The notes beneath the pieces were generated by a model. The model had not been told where the DNA came from and ran no database searches. It worked only from the letters and a program-made list of their open reading frames with translations. 64,000 bases of DNA from Flavobacterium zhairuonense (GTDB lineage: Bacteria > Bacteroidota > Bacteroidia > Flavobacteriales > Flavobacteriaceae): NCBI RefSeq assembly GCF_004352915.1, contig NZ_SJSY01000076.1, forward strand, positions 372,001-436,000. The letters run 5' to 3'. Numbering within the stretch: the stretch's first letter is position 1; each line of letters starts with the position of its first letter. Below, piece after piece: positions 17,697-29,100 of the stretch. The translations under genes were made by a program, and so were the position numbers.

Positions 17697-19115
17697 TTAA
17701 TCTGGATTTGCCAGTATTTTATACAATTCGGCATTTGACATGTAAAACTGATTTTCAATGCTGATTTGAGACAGTTTTGCGCTCACTAAGTTATTCTCTC
17801 TCGAATTAATCAAGAAAATGGAGCTTTCGCCAAATGAAAACAGTTTTTCTTCTGAATTCAACATTGTAATGTAATCTTTTACCAGATTATCAATTACCTT
17901 TTTTTGTCTTTTTAAAGATGATATTTCAGTTTGCTGTGCTTTAATTTTGTTTTTAAGCTCCAACCTTTGTTGCTCGATATCAAACTGTATATCCTGAATT
18001 TTGAATTTTGCCAATTTAAGACTTCCTCTTTCCTTTCTCAAAAAAATCGGAATACTAAAATCGACATTAAATTTGTAATCATCGGCATTGAAAGAGCTCC
18101 AATACGAAGGCTCTGAAATATAATTGTAGCCAACATTCAACTTAGGAAGCAATGAATTTGCTTTCAGTTTTCTGTTGATTTCCAACATACCCATCTTCGT
18201 TTCCAAAGCCTGAAGTTTTGGATGTGATTCTAAACCTTCAACTTCCACCATCATCGCGTCAGTTTTCAACGTTGTTTCCAATGTCTGAATCAGATTTTCT
18301 TCTGGTTTTACATTATCTTCCAGTTCAACCGGAACATTTTCAATCCATAAATAATTGGACAGATATAATTTGGCTTTAGCCAATTTCAAATTTCCATTTT
18401 CAACATTCAGTTGTCTGTTTCTTACCGTAATTCCGGCTTCAACACTATCAATTGCTGGCGCGTCGCCTAACTCAATCAACTTTTTTACACCTTCAAAACG
18501 TTTGCTTGCAAAGCCTAAATATCGATTGTAAAGCTCAGCTTCGTTATAGCTTTTTCTCCATTCAAAATAGGCCTCGCTTGCTTTGTACAAAACTTCAATT
18601 GCTTTTAGTTTTCGTTGTGCATCGCTCAATTTTAACTGCAGTTTTCCTTCCCTAACGTCAGCCATTCTTTGATTGATGAACATTCCTTGTCCTAAAGCCA
18701 CGTTTATGCCTAGTGAAGTCAAACCCGCTTCTGGAGTTTTATTCTGCGGATTATAATATTGCCCATCAGTATCGTCAAAACCGGCTTTTATCTCAATTCC
18801 GTACCAAGTCGGGATTTTGAAACTGCTGTTTAATAACGAATAATATTCTGTTCCTTTAAACTCTTTTTTGCTGTAATCTACTTCAATTTTAGGATCGAAT
18901 CCACCACGGGCCACCATCAGCGCTGCTTGTGCATTGCTTATTTCAAGGTTCGCTTGTTTTACCAGCGGATGGTATTTTTTGACATATCCTAAAAATTCGC
19001 TGTAACTTAATTCCTCTTTATTAAAATCCTGGCTATACGAAATCGAAAAACAGAATAAAAACAAAAGAGAAAATAGTCTTGCAACGTATTTCAATTTATT
19101 TTTTGTCCTTTTCAT
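17697..19115 (-). CDS. TolC-family outer-membrane export protein
   Basis: A 472-residue protein with signal sequence (basic MKRTKNKLKYVARLF then a hydrophobic run ending ISYSQ). Two OEP-type repeats of long coiled-coil helices follow, for example LANLEISNAQAALMVARG-like and KFKIQDIQFDIEQQRLELK, which form the periplasmic tunnel. It is the third gene of an ABC-HlyD-TolC operon and overlaps the HlyD gene by 20 bp, which argues for a dedicated three-part exporter rather than a housekeeping TolC. Location: outer membrane and periplasm. Confidence 0.85.
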   Translation of the reverse strand: MKRTKNKLKYVARLFSLLFLFCFSISYSQDFNKEELSYSEFLGYVKKYHPLVKQANLEISNAQAALMVARGGFDPKIEVDYSKKEFKGTEYYSLLNSSFKIPTWYGIEIKAGFDDTDGQYYNPQNKTPEAGLTSLGINVALGQGMFINQRMADVREGKLQLKLSDAQRKLKAIEVLYKASEAYFEWRKSYNEAELYNRYLGFASKRFEGVKKLIELGDAPAIDSVEAGITVRNRQLNVENGNLKLAKAKLYLSNYLWIENVPVELEDNVKPEENLIQTLETTLKTDAMMVEVEGLESHPKLQALETKMGMLEINRKLKANSLLPKLNVGYNYISEPSYWSSFNADDYKFNVDFSIPIFLRKERGSLKLAKFKIQDIQFDIEQQRLELKNKIKAQQTEISSLKRQKKVIDNLVKDYITMLNSEEKLFSFGESSIFLINSRENNLVSAKLSQISIENQFYMSNAELYKILANPD

Positions 19116-20451
19116 ATTTTGCCTCCTTTACATCTGACTTATAATAATTTGGTGGGAAACCATTTAAATTTCGCCATATTTCATACCAAACCGAAACCGT
19201 TTCGAGCAAAGCAATACTTTGTGCTCCTGCTCCAATGCTCAATTCTTTTGGCCATTTATTATCTGGGCCATCTGGAGAAATAAGCACTCTGTATTTTCCA
19301 TTAGAACTGATGAAATTTTCGATTGCTACAATTCTTCCTCCATAAGTCCCGTATGATAATCCCGGCCATCCAGAAAATACAATTCTTGGCCATCCGTCAA
19401 ACCAAACTCTAACTTTTGCACCGCGATGTACTAACGGAAGATCGATTGGGTCAACATAAGTTTCTACCGCAATATCATAACTAGATGGCATAATGCTCAC
19501 AATTGGAGTTCCTTCTTTAATCGTTTCTCCAAGACCTGCCAATAAAGCACGGTTTACGTAGCCACTTTGTGGCGCTGTAATGTAATATAGTCCGTTTCTA
19601 AGTCGGTAATTCGTATATTGATTTTCCAATTTATTCACTTGAGCTTCTGTGTCATATTGCGTGCTTAAAGCAGTGAATTTATCGCTTCTTGATTTCGAAA
19701 TTTTCTCAGCATATTCTGCAGTAATTCGGTTAATTTCAACTCTTGCGTTTATTAATTCGTTTTTGCTGCTTAAAAGCTTGTTTTGTTGCGTAATGATATA
19801 AGCCTCAGATTCCTGAAGTTTTAGTCTTTTTTGCTCAACATCTGTAAGCGGTTTTAAACCTTCTTTATTTAAAGCCGTGGAACGATCAAATTGTGTTTTA
19901 GCGATTCTCAATTGTGTTTTGACTGCTTCCAAATCCATACTGTCGCTTTTGATTTTCAATTGCGATTGTCTTATCTTATTTTGTGCTTGTTGCAATTTCA
20001 GTTCTCTTTCTGTGTTAAGCGATTTTGCCTGAACTTCAAGAGAATTTACTTTATCGCCATATGATTCAACTGCCATTTTTTTAGCATCAACCTGCTGCTT
20101 TGTATTGCCAACAAGATTTGGATCCAAGTAATCTTCTTTTACCTCAGAAATAAAAACAATTGTATCGCCTTTTTTAACATAATCACCTTCCTGCACGTAC
20201 CATTTTTCGATTCTTCCAGCAATTGCATTGTGAACTGTTTGTGGACGTTGATCTGGCTTTAATGTTGTAACCGAACCACTTCCTGAGATATTCTGCGTCC
20301 AAGGAAGAAACAGACAGCCAAAGGCAAACAATAAAAATCCGATGATGACTCTGTTTAAAATTTTATAATGAGGTCTTCGGGCAACGTTTGTAATAGAGTT
20401 ATATTTTCCCGGAGTTATAAGTATATTATTATCTTTTGATATATTGAGCAT
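19096..20451 (-). CDS. HlyD-family periplasmic adaptor
   Basis: A 451-residue membrane-fusion protein. A cytoplasmic N-tail, a single helix (about 34-53, IGFLLFAFGCLFLPW), a biotinyl-lipoyl-like half (VQEGDYVKKGDTIVFISEV), a long alpha-hairpin (about 125-290) and the second lipoyl half with YITAPQSGYV are all visible. It links the ABC protein (2 bp upstream) to the TolC-family protein (20-bp overlap downstream). The long hairpin is typical of type I secretion adaptors. The exported substrate is not known. Confidence 0.85.
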   Translation of the reverse strand: MLNISKDNNILITPGKYNSITNVARRPHYKILNRVIIGFLLFAFGCLFLPWTQNISGSGSVTTLKPDQRPQTVHNAIAGRIEKWYVQEGDYVKKGDTIVFISEVKEDYLDPNLVGNTKQQVDAKKMAVESYGDKVNSLEVQAKSLNTERELKLQQAQNKIRQSQLKIKSDSMDLEAVKTQLRIAKTQFDRSTALNKEGLKPLTDVEQKRLKLQESEAYIITQQNKLLSSKNELINARVEINRITAEYAEKISKSRSDKFTALSTQYDTEAQVNKLENQYTNYRLRNGLYYITAPQSGYVNRALLAGLGETIKEGTPIVSIMPSSYDIAVETYVDPIDLPLVHRGAKVRVWFDGWPRIVFSGWPGLSYGTYGGRIVAIENFISSNGKYRVLISPDGPDNKWPKELSIGAGAQSIALLETVSVWYEIWRNLNGFPPNYYKSDVKEAKYEKDKK

Positions 20452-20453
20452 GA

Positions 20454-22109
20454 TTATAGCTTTATGTCGTTAATGATTTTTCCGTCGTCAATGGTTATCA
20501 TACGATCGCATTTGTTCTTCCAAATATCATTTTTAGAAGTTACGATTACCGTCCAGTCATTTTCTTTAGAAAGTAAAAAATCAACAATTTTTCCTGACGT
20601 CAATTCGTCCATTTTATCAACAGGATCTTCTAGGAATAAAATATTAGGTTTATGAACAATGCTTCGCGCAAGCAATATTTTCTGAATATCTGAAGCCGAA
20701 AGTTCATGTCCGCCAGGATGAACTTGGTGTTCTAATCCGTTAGGGAATGTTTTAATATCTGGCGTCAAACCAACACTGTCCAAAGCCCATTTTAAATCGT
20801 CATTATTTAATTCTTCATTTCCAAAAAGAATATTCTCTCTGATTGTACCGGCAAAAAGTGTATCGCCTTGCAAGTACGTTCCTGCCTGTGCTCTGTAGCT
20901 GTCTTCGTCAAGTCGGTTCATGAAAGTATCTGTCACATACAAAGCACCGCTTTCTGGCTCCAATAAACCCGCAAGCAATCGCAATAAGGTACTTTTTCCA
21001 GCTCCGTTTGTTCCTCGCAAGATTATCTTTTCGCCTTGATTTATTTTCAGATTGATGTTTTTAAGAGACTTTTTATTATGATCTGGATAGTTATAAGCCA
21101 CACTTTCAGTTTCGATTGTGATTCCAGCTTCATTTACAGTTGATTTTTCAGGAATGCACGAAATTTCCATATCCGTTACTTGGCCGATTTTTTCGACAGA
21201 TGTCAATACATCATAAAAAGATTCAAGTCCGAAAATGATTTTCTCTACCGAATTGATCAGTAATACAATTACAATTTCAGCAGCTACAAACTGCCCAATG
21301 TTCATTTGATGGTGAATTACCAGAAAACCACCAATAGACAATAAGGCAGCTGTAACAATTACTTTAAAAATAGTAAGCTGAATATATTGTTTTTTCATTA
21401 CCTGAAAGTGCTTTTCACGATTATCGACATATTTCGTTACATAACCGTCATTGCGTTTCAGCGCATATTCGAAACCGCCTTTTTTTCGGAAGCTTTCGCG
21501 GTTTCTTGCAATTTCTTGAAGCCAAGCCGCAACTTTATATTTGAATTTTGATTCGTTAAGACTCGTTTCAAGACCATCTTTATAAGAAAATTTAAAGATG
21601 ATGTACAAAATAGCAATAAACAAAAGTCCGATTACCATAAAGAAAGAATGATACAAAACCAATAAAATGATTCCAAGTCCAACTTGTAGAAAAGCAGTGC
21701 AAAAATCCAGTAGCAATTTTGCCGTTCCTTTTTGAACCATCAGCGTATCGAAAAATCGATTTGCTTTTTCAGGAGCGTATTCAGAATACATTTCTTTGAA
21801 TTTAATCAAAGGCATTCTGTAAGCGAATTCAAACGATGAACGCACAAAAATTCGCTGTTGCAGATTTTCGACAATTCGAAGCTGTAGAATGGTCAAAACG
21901 CCGCCAAAACCCACTCCGATTGTTACCAGAATTACTAAAACGATCCAAGAAACACTTACTTGTCCGCTTTGAATAAAATTGATAATAGCCTGTATTCCCA
22001 AAGGAAGCGAAAGGTTGACTAAACCGGCAAATGCCGCATAAAATATAATTTGATACACATCGCGCTTATCAAGCGTGAGTAAATTGTAAAAACGTTTAAA
22101 AGGTGTCAT
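20454..22109 (-). CDS. ABC exporter with atypical nucleotide-binding domain
   Basis: A 551-residue half-transporter: an ABC membrane domain of about six helices (residues 20-300) fused to an NBD (about 330-551). There is no N-terminal C39 peptidase. Walker A is intact (GTNGAGKST, Lys372). The ABC signature is LSASD (470-474) instead of LSGGQ, and the Walker B end reads FLEDP (Glu494-Asp495) where Asp-Glu is expected. The frame is open and the neighbours are intact, so this is not simple decay. Such a dimer may hydrolyse ATP poorly or work with the order of acidic residues reversed. Part of a type I-like export operon with unknown cargo. Confidence 0.85.
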   Translation of the reverse strand: MTPFKRFYNLLTLDKRDVYQIIFYAAFAGLVNLSLPLGIQAIINFIQSGQVSVSWIVLVILVTIGVGFGGVLTILQLRIVENLQQRIFVRSSFEFAYRMPLIKFKEMYSEYAPEKANRFFDTLMVQKGTAKLLLDFCTAFLQVGLGIILLVLYHSFFMVIGLLFIAILYIIFKFSYKDGLETSLNESKFKYKVAAWLQEIARNRESFRKKGGFEYALKRNDGYVTKYVDNREKHFQVMKKQYIQLTIFKVIVTAALLSIGGFLVIHHQMNIGQFVAAEIVIVLLINSVEKIIFGLESFYDVLTSVEKIGQVTDMEISCIPEKSTVNEAGITIETESVAYNYPDHNKKSLKNINLKINQGEKIILRGTNGAGKSTLLRLLAGLLEPESGALYVTDTFMNRLDEDSYRAQAGTYLQGDTLFAGTIRENILFGNEELNNDDLKWALDSVGLTPDIKTFPNGLEHQVHPGGHELSASDIQKILLARSIVHKPNILFLEDPVDKMDELTSGKIVDFLLSKENDWTVIVTSKNDIWKNKCDRMITIDDGKIINDIKL

Positions 22110-22209
22110 GAATTTACGTCTAAATATTACATTAACAGATAATTATTAACATACGAAAAAACTGATACTATGGATTTAGCACGTGTTTTTTGTATTAGGA
22201 AACTACTAT

Positions 22210-22614
22210 TTATGCAATATTTTGAGGAGGTCGCAAATGAATTTTGCCATGAAATCCGAAAGAAAAAATTGGATTATTGATGTAGTTTTTACCTTTGGCG
22301 TTAACCTGAAAATATAGATTAGCCATTGAAGAATCTAAAGGCATGATATATTCTAGTAAAGGGATTCCCTTTGCCAACTTAGTAGTTTTGGTTTCTTTGT
22401 TCTCATAATCATCCAATTCTTCTGGGATCCCGTCACATTTGAAGATTTTTTTCAAGAAATTGCATGTCATTCCTTTAACAGAATGTTGTTCGGTATTGTT
22501 ATTTACAATTCTAGCAAATGTTCCAGAAAAGTTAATACTGTTCATTAAAAAATAGCCGATTAGCAATGCGTGAACGCATTTACAAAAGATACTATTTTTA
22601 ATTTTTGCTAACAT
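22210..22614 (-). CDS. Small exported protein of unknown function, 134 aa
   Basis: The N-terminus is basic, then hydrophobic (CVHALLIGYFLMNSINF), with a possible cleavage after SGTFA near residue 34, so the protein is exported or anchored. The mature part contains two cysteines (TCNFLKKIFKCDG) and no recognised motif. It lies 100 bp upstream of the ABC exporter on the same strand and may share its transcript, which makes it a candidate cargo or accessory factor. I do not recognise a family. Confidence 0.6.
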   Translation of the reverse strand: MLAKIKNSIFCKCVHALLIGYFLMNSINFSGTFARIVNNNTEQHSVKGMTCNFLKKIFKCDGIPEELDDYENKETKTTKLAKGIPLLEYIMPLDSSMANLYFQVNAKGKNYINNPIFSFGFHGKIHLRPPQNIA

Positions 22615-22940
22615 TTTTCTGTCTCTTAAAGTGGCGCAAGTTAGGACGAAATTTTCGGCGCTACATTAAAATAACATTAGAATTGAGTTTACGTCTGTTA
22701 TTTTTTTCTTAAAGAAATTTAGATATTCGAGAGTTCCTTTAAAGTTTTATTATTGCTGAATTTTATGGTTCTAATTTGCAAAAATTTCCTCTTTTTTAAC
22801 CTGCAAAAACATGCTGCTTAACAACATTTTCTAAAATCCATTTTTCTTTTGATTTGCTAAAAATATATTTCAATCGAACATTTTTTTTGCAAAAAACCCA
22901 AATAAACAGCTCTTTTTTGTGTTGCAACATCTAATTTATT

Positions 22941-22962
22941 GTTCCATTTTATAATTTGAAAC
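22941..22962. promoter_or_regulatory. Operator-like 22-bp site, copy 1 (adhesin promoter)
   Basis: Begins GTTCCATTTTATAA, identical over 14 bases to the start of the perfect palindrome at 49665-49686, and ends TTTGAAAC, giving an imperfect dyad GTTyCA-N10-TGrAAC. It lies 34 bp upstream of the -7 element of the giant adhesin gene. Confidence 0.45.
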
Positions 22963-22995
22963 ATTAAATATTAAGGTTCACATTTCTACTTTCTT

Positions 22996-23003
22996 TAACT
23001 TTG
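22996..23003 (+). promoter_or_regulatory. -7 promoter element of the adhesin operon
   Basis: TAACTTTG matches TAnnTTTG. No clear TTTG is found 19-21 nt upstream, which would suit an activator-dependent promoter. Confidence 0.45.
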
Positions 23004-23130
23004 AAAAACCCACCCATACATTCAATCGCAAGAACCTACAAATCAAACAAAAACGCAATATTAATTCACACATTGTAATTATTAATTTAAGGCTGTATCG
23101 TTTTTACTGCCTTTAAAATTCTGATTGCTT

Positions 23131-26100
23131 ATGCCACAATTTTACTTTTATTCTGCGGTTACTAATTTTTCTAAAAAACTGTACTTAGCCATTATTTTAA
23201 TAATCTTAAGTACTCTAAACCTAAATGCCCAAAACTGTACGGTAAATGCCGGAGTACTTAATGTCACAATATGTGAAACTGATGCATTAGTTTTAACGGG
23301 CAACACTCCAAGCCCAATTACGGGTACAGTGCACTGGACACAAATATCAGGACCCGCTGTTGTGATCAATTCTCCAACCAGCCCTAGCACTACAATATCA
23401 GGATATACCGGAGGCAATAGTTATACATTTAGATACAGCGCAACCTGCTCTGACGGAATTGTATCATATCAAGATAAGGTTGTAAATGTCAAACCAATCA
23501 CCATAGCCAATGCTGGAGGTAATATTGCAAGCTGTCCTAGCAGTGATGGCACATTAGCCATTATTGGAAACACACCTCAAAATACCGGAGAAACTGGTTA
23601 TTGGGAAATTGTAGGAGCAAATAATGCCGGAGTTGTAATTAATTTTCCAAACTTAGCAACCTCAACCATCACACTGCCTGCAACAAGCTGTGGAGTTACA
23701 ACACTTCAATGGGTTATTGAAGGTCCTGAATTTGCACCCGGACAACGCTGTAGAACAACATCTCAAATTACGGTAACCAATTATGGCGGTGTTAAACCTG
23801 TTACTGCTGGACCAGATCAAACTTTAAGCAATTGTTATACAACAACCCAGTCGACAAATCTTATTGGATCTTATGGAGGATGTGGACTCAATGGGCAAAA
23901 CGGCCAATGGACGTTTGTTTCGGGACCTAATACCCCAACTATAGCCAATCCAAATGCTAATAATACAGGCATTTCAAACTTAGTAGAAGGAACTTATACT
24001 TTTAGATGGACGGTAACAGGACCTTGTGCATCTGGTAATGATTTAGTCGTAATTACGGTACCACCAGCAACACAAGATGTAACACAATTGCCTGGAGGAG
24101 ATGAAAATATATTCTTTTGTGACAACACCATAAATCAAGTGACTCTTGTTGCGCAAACACCTTTGTATGCAGGTGAAACTGTAGCTTGGATACAGATTGA
24201 AGGAGATCCAGGAGCTGTAATTGTTTCGCCTACAAATCCAACTACGTTAGTAACTAATATTTCTTCGGCAGGAAGTCCATACAGATTCCGTTATACACTT
24301 ACAAATAACAATACTGGATGTATCTTTACTAAAGATTATGTTGTACAATATAATGGTCCAACCCGAACTATTGTTGCTAATAATGGTGACGATATTGTGG
24401 GAAGCTGTAATGCGACTGTATTTACAATTCCGCTAACGGTTACCGGCACAGGATCAAATCAATACCGCATTGTAAGCGGACCTGCCCTTTCACCATTAGG
24501 ACCATTTCCTACCGCTTTGCAAGATACTGGCAATTCTCTTACTTTAACACTTACTGCGCCAGGCGATTATACTGTTGAATTTATTAGAAAACAAACCGGG
24601 GCATTAACTGTAGAGTGTGATTATGGTTTTGATACTATAAATATTTTGGTTTCTGGTGAGCCAACTCCTTCAAATGCAGGAACAGACGTTAGTTTACCTT
24701 GTGGTGATACATCAACGATTCTTTCCGGAGTCACGACGGATGATGGTTTACATTTTTGGAGCCAGTTGAGTGGTCCAAATACTGCCGTAATTGCCGATAA
24801 TTTTGCAGTTGACACACAAGTAAGCGGTCTTATTTCAGGAACATATGTTTTTCAATATATCACAAAAGGTGGTGGAGCAACCTGTGGATTTTCTGTGGCT
24901 ACAGTCACCGTATATGTTTCGGACAGTTCTATTAATAATGTAAATGCTGGACAAGATCAGTTAATTTGTACAAATTCACAAGTACCGCTAGCCGCAGTAC
25001 AGCCAGATCCAGGTGAAATTGGAACTTGGAGTCAAGTCTCGGGACCTGACACTATTGTATTTTCTAATATCAATGATCCTAATGCTATCGCAACTGGTTT
25101 TCAAACTACAAATTCATCCTACGTATTACGATGGACGGTTGCCTATACACATCCTGGTCCTTCATGTGGATCAGCCGTTTCTGATGATGTTAGCATATTA
25201 ACCAACAACCTTCTCGCTCCAACACAATCAGACGCAGGACCAGATGCTTGTTACTCTTCAGGCACGACAACTTTTAACCTCAGCGGAAATACACCGGGAA
25301 TAACCGATGTTGGAACATGGACTGTAGTACCTTCAACAGGAGTTGTAATTGCTGATGAAAATGACCCTAATACAATGGTTACTGTGCCTGGAAATGGGAC
25401 TTATGTATTTACTTGGTCTATTATTGCCAGAGTTAGAACCTGTATTCCAAGTGTAAGCAGTGTTTCAGTAACAGTTGCTGAAACGCCTCCTGTAGCTGAT
25501 GCAGGTCCTGATCAGGAAATTTGTGGTAATACTATCACAATGGCCGCAACACAAAGTGCAGGAGCGACTGGAACGTGGAGTAGAATTTCAGGCGTTGGAA
25601 ATTACACCATCAGCGATATACATGACCCTAATGCCGTTTTTACGTTTAACTATAGTGGTTATTACATTTTTAGATGGACAGTTGATGCCAACATTTGTGG
25701 TCAAGCGTTTGATGATATTAACTTGACTATTGGTATCCCGCCGCATCAGGCAGCGGCAGGTCCAGATCAAAATATTTGCAATAACAGTTCGGTAACGATG
25801 GCCGGAAGTACCTATGACAGTTTTTTTGAATTGGGACAATGGTCTGTTTTGACAGGTGCTCCAAATCAGCCAACAATTGTGGATCCTTCTAACCCAAATA
25901 CAGTGATCAACGGACTTATTGCCGGGACTTATACTTTTAGATGGACAATAACTGCAAAAAGCATCTTTTTATGCCAAGGCACTTTTGATGATATGATCGT
26001 AATTGTAGAGCCGGCAGCCGATGCGGGAGCTGACCAAACTTATTGTGATGTTACCAGTGTACAGCTTAAAGCAAGTGAAAACTCAAAAGGAACTTGGTCG

Positions 26101-29100
26101 CTTACAAGTACAACCGGAAATGTAAATGATGTTGTTATTACTCAATCACCAGCTGATAGTTATATTGCAAATGCAACTGTTGTTCCTGGAAATGATTATG
26201 TATTTACTTTTACCACTCTTTCTTCAAATTTTCCTGATGGAACTTCCTGTGCCGGAACATCAGATTCTGTTAATGTTACTGTTTTCAGTGGCGCTAGCAT
26301 TGATCCAAATGCTGGGCCTGATCAAACTTTGTGTATTAATGATGTTGGAGGAGTTGCAACTATGACTGGAAATATGCCACCCCCTGACGTTACTACGGCT
26401 GAATGGCGTTTTGTTTATCAACCAGCCGGAAGTGTTGCCGTAATTACAACTCCATCTGCACCTTTAACCACTGTTACTAACTTAACAGTTCCGGGGCTTT
26501 ATATTCTTGAATGGGTATTTCAAAGCAATAATTGCCGATCCCTTTCAGATATTGTCCGAATTGAAATGAATGCACCACCAAGCACCGCAAATGCTGGACC
26601 TGATGATACAGTGGCCTGTCAAACTACTTATAAAACTGCTGCAGTTCCACCTGCAGTTGGTATTGGAACATGGACAATTACCTCACAACCTGGTAATTCA
26701 AATGCGGTTATTGACAATCCGAACAGTCCCGTTACTACGTTATCAAACGTAGTTATAGGTTCTTATACCCTGACATGGACCGTTACGAATGGACCTTTTA
26801 CATCTCCTTCGTTATGTCAGCCTTCATCAGATACAGTTACAATAATCTTTAATGATACACCACCGTCTATTGCTGATGCAGGACCAGATCAAGAGCTTTG
26901 TAATGTATCTACTGTTACTATGGCTGCTATTCCTGTTACTTCTGGTTTGGGGACTTGGACACAAGTTTCTGGTCCAAATACAGCAAATATTGCTTCACCA
27001 AATAATGCTAATTCACTAATGCTAGGTCTAATACCTGGAACTTATGAATTTCTTTGGACAACTACTACTGTAAATAATAATGGTTGTACTTCGCAAGACT
27101 CTGTTCTTGTAACCATATATGAAAATCCTTCAACAGCAGATGCAGGACCAAATCAAATTGTCCCTCAATTTTCACCTATTAATTTAAATGCTGTTACACC
27201 AACTATTGGTACAGGAACTTGGACTCAAACTGGAGGGCCAAGCACAATTGGTTTCACAGATCCAACAAGTCCTACAACAGCTGTTACCGGAACAATTCCT
27301 GGTATTTATACACTACAATGGAGTGTTACTAACGGAAACTGTCCACCTTCAACAGACACAATGAATCTCACGATACTCGCTGTTGCAGATCTTGAATTAA
27401 CAAAAACTGTAACGCCAACAACAGGAAGTGTTGGTGATGTCGTGACTTTCAATATAAATGTCTTTAACAATAACAATGCACAAGGCGGAACTGTAACGGC
27501 TACAAACGTTGCTGTACGTGATTATATTCCGTTAGGTTTTGTAATAGTTCCTGGATCTGTTAATTCGGCAGGACAGTATAATGTTGGAGATAACACTATT
27601 ACATGGACTGGTCTAACAATTCCAAGTGGCAGTATATTGAATTTAACTTTCAAAGCTACAATTCGAGCTGGCGGTTCTTACGTGAACTCTGCCGAAGTTA
27701 TTGCTTCTGATCAATATGACCCTGATAGTACACCTAATAATGGAGTTTCAACCGAAGATGACCAAGACAGCGCAACAGTAATTCTCGATGTAGCCGATTT
27801 ATCGCTTCAAAAAACGGTTTCTCCGAGTTCTGTAAGCATTAATGATAATGTAATTTTTACGATTAGAGTTACAAACAGCGGTCCTAATAATGCAACTGGG
27901 ATAACTGTTTCTGATCATTTGCCTGCAGGATATACCTATGTAAGTGATAACGGAGGAGGAAAATATAACAATACTACTGGTATCTGGAATGTTGGAAATC
28001 TTAATAATGGAAACTCGCTTGCTTTGCAAATTACTGCAAAAGTAAAAGTAGCAACTGCTGCTAATTATATTAACACAGCCGAAATACAAACTGCTCATCA
28101 ATTCGACCCTGACAGTACACCAGGCAACGGATTGCCGGAAGATGATATGGCAAGCGCTACAATAAACTTAAAATCAGCTGATTTAGAACTTACCAAGTCG
28201 GTTACACCAACCTCTGGAGCCGCAGGAGATCAAGTAGATTTTACACTTACTATTCTTAATAATGGCCCTGGAAATGCCACAGGAATAGCTGTGCAAGATG
28301 TTATCCCTGAAGGTTTCACTCTAATTCCTGGCTCAGTTTCAAATAATGGATTTTATAATATTGCAAATGCTACTATTACTTGGCAAAATTTAGCGTTGAC
28401 TGCTGGTGCAACTTTAAACTTAACATTTAGAGCAATTGTAAATCCATTAGGCAATTATCTAAATATTGCTCAAATTACAGCAAGTGATCTTCCTGATCCT
28501 GATAGTACGCCAAATAATGATGATGGCGATCAAAGTGAAGATGATGAAGATAATGCTCCTTTTACGTTTATTGGCCCAACTGCAGATTTGTCTTTAACTA
28601 AAAACGTAGTTGCAGGAAATACAAGTCCCGTTGTTGGAAGTCAGGTTTCATTTGAACTCGTTATTAAAAATGACGGACCAAACAATGCAACTGGAGTTCA
28701 GGTCACAGATTTGCTTCCGTCCGGCTATGAATTTGTAAATTTCAGTTCATCTGCAGGATTATATGATGAAACTACAGGGATTTGGAATGTTGGAACCGTT
28801 GATACCGGAGTATCTGAATCACTAATTATTGATGCTAAAGTACTTCCAACAGGTGATTATTTAAATATTACGCAAGTAACTGCCAGCGATCTTCCAGATC
28901 CAGATAGTGCACCAAATAACGATGATGGAGATCAAAGCGAAGATGATGAAGATAATGCCGTAACAACCCCTATTCCTGCATTGGCTGATTTATCAATAAC
29001 TAAAACCGTTGACAACGCAACACCTTTAGTAGGTTCAATTGTAACTTTCCAAATTATTACCACAAACAGCGGACCTCAAGATACTGCTCATGTAACTGTG

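Larger units (their letters stand above)
22615..23130. other. Long regulatory spacer upstream of the giant adhesin
   Basis: About 515 bp between divergent transcripts. It contains a palindrome-like operator at 22941-22962 and a -7 element at 22996-23003. The predicted 5' leader of the adhesin mRNA is about 120 nt. The left half is AT-rich with no ORF or fold I can support. Confidence 0.5.

Noticed and set aside
20454..22109. ABC gene as a pseudogene because of its odd signature motif
   Set aside because: The frame is intact, Walker A is perfect, spacing to HlyD is 2 bp and the rest of the NBD is well preserved.
27799..28101. 100-codon minus-strand open frame inside the adhesin gene
   Set aside because: It is antisense to the DUF11 array, has an unnatural composition and exists because the repeat codons happen to lack stops on that strand.
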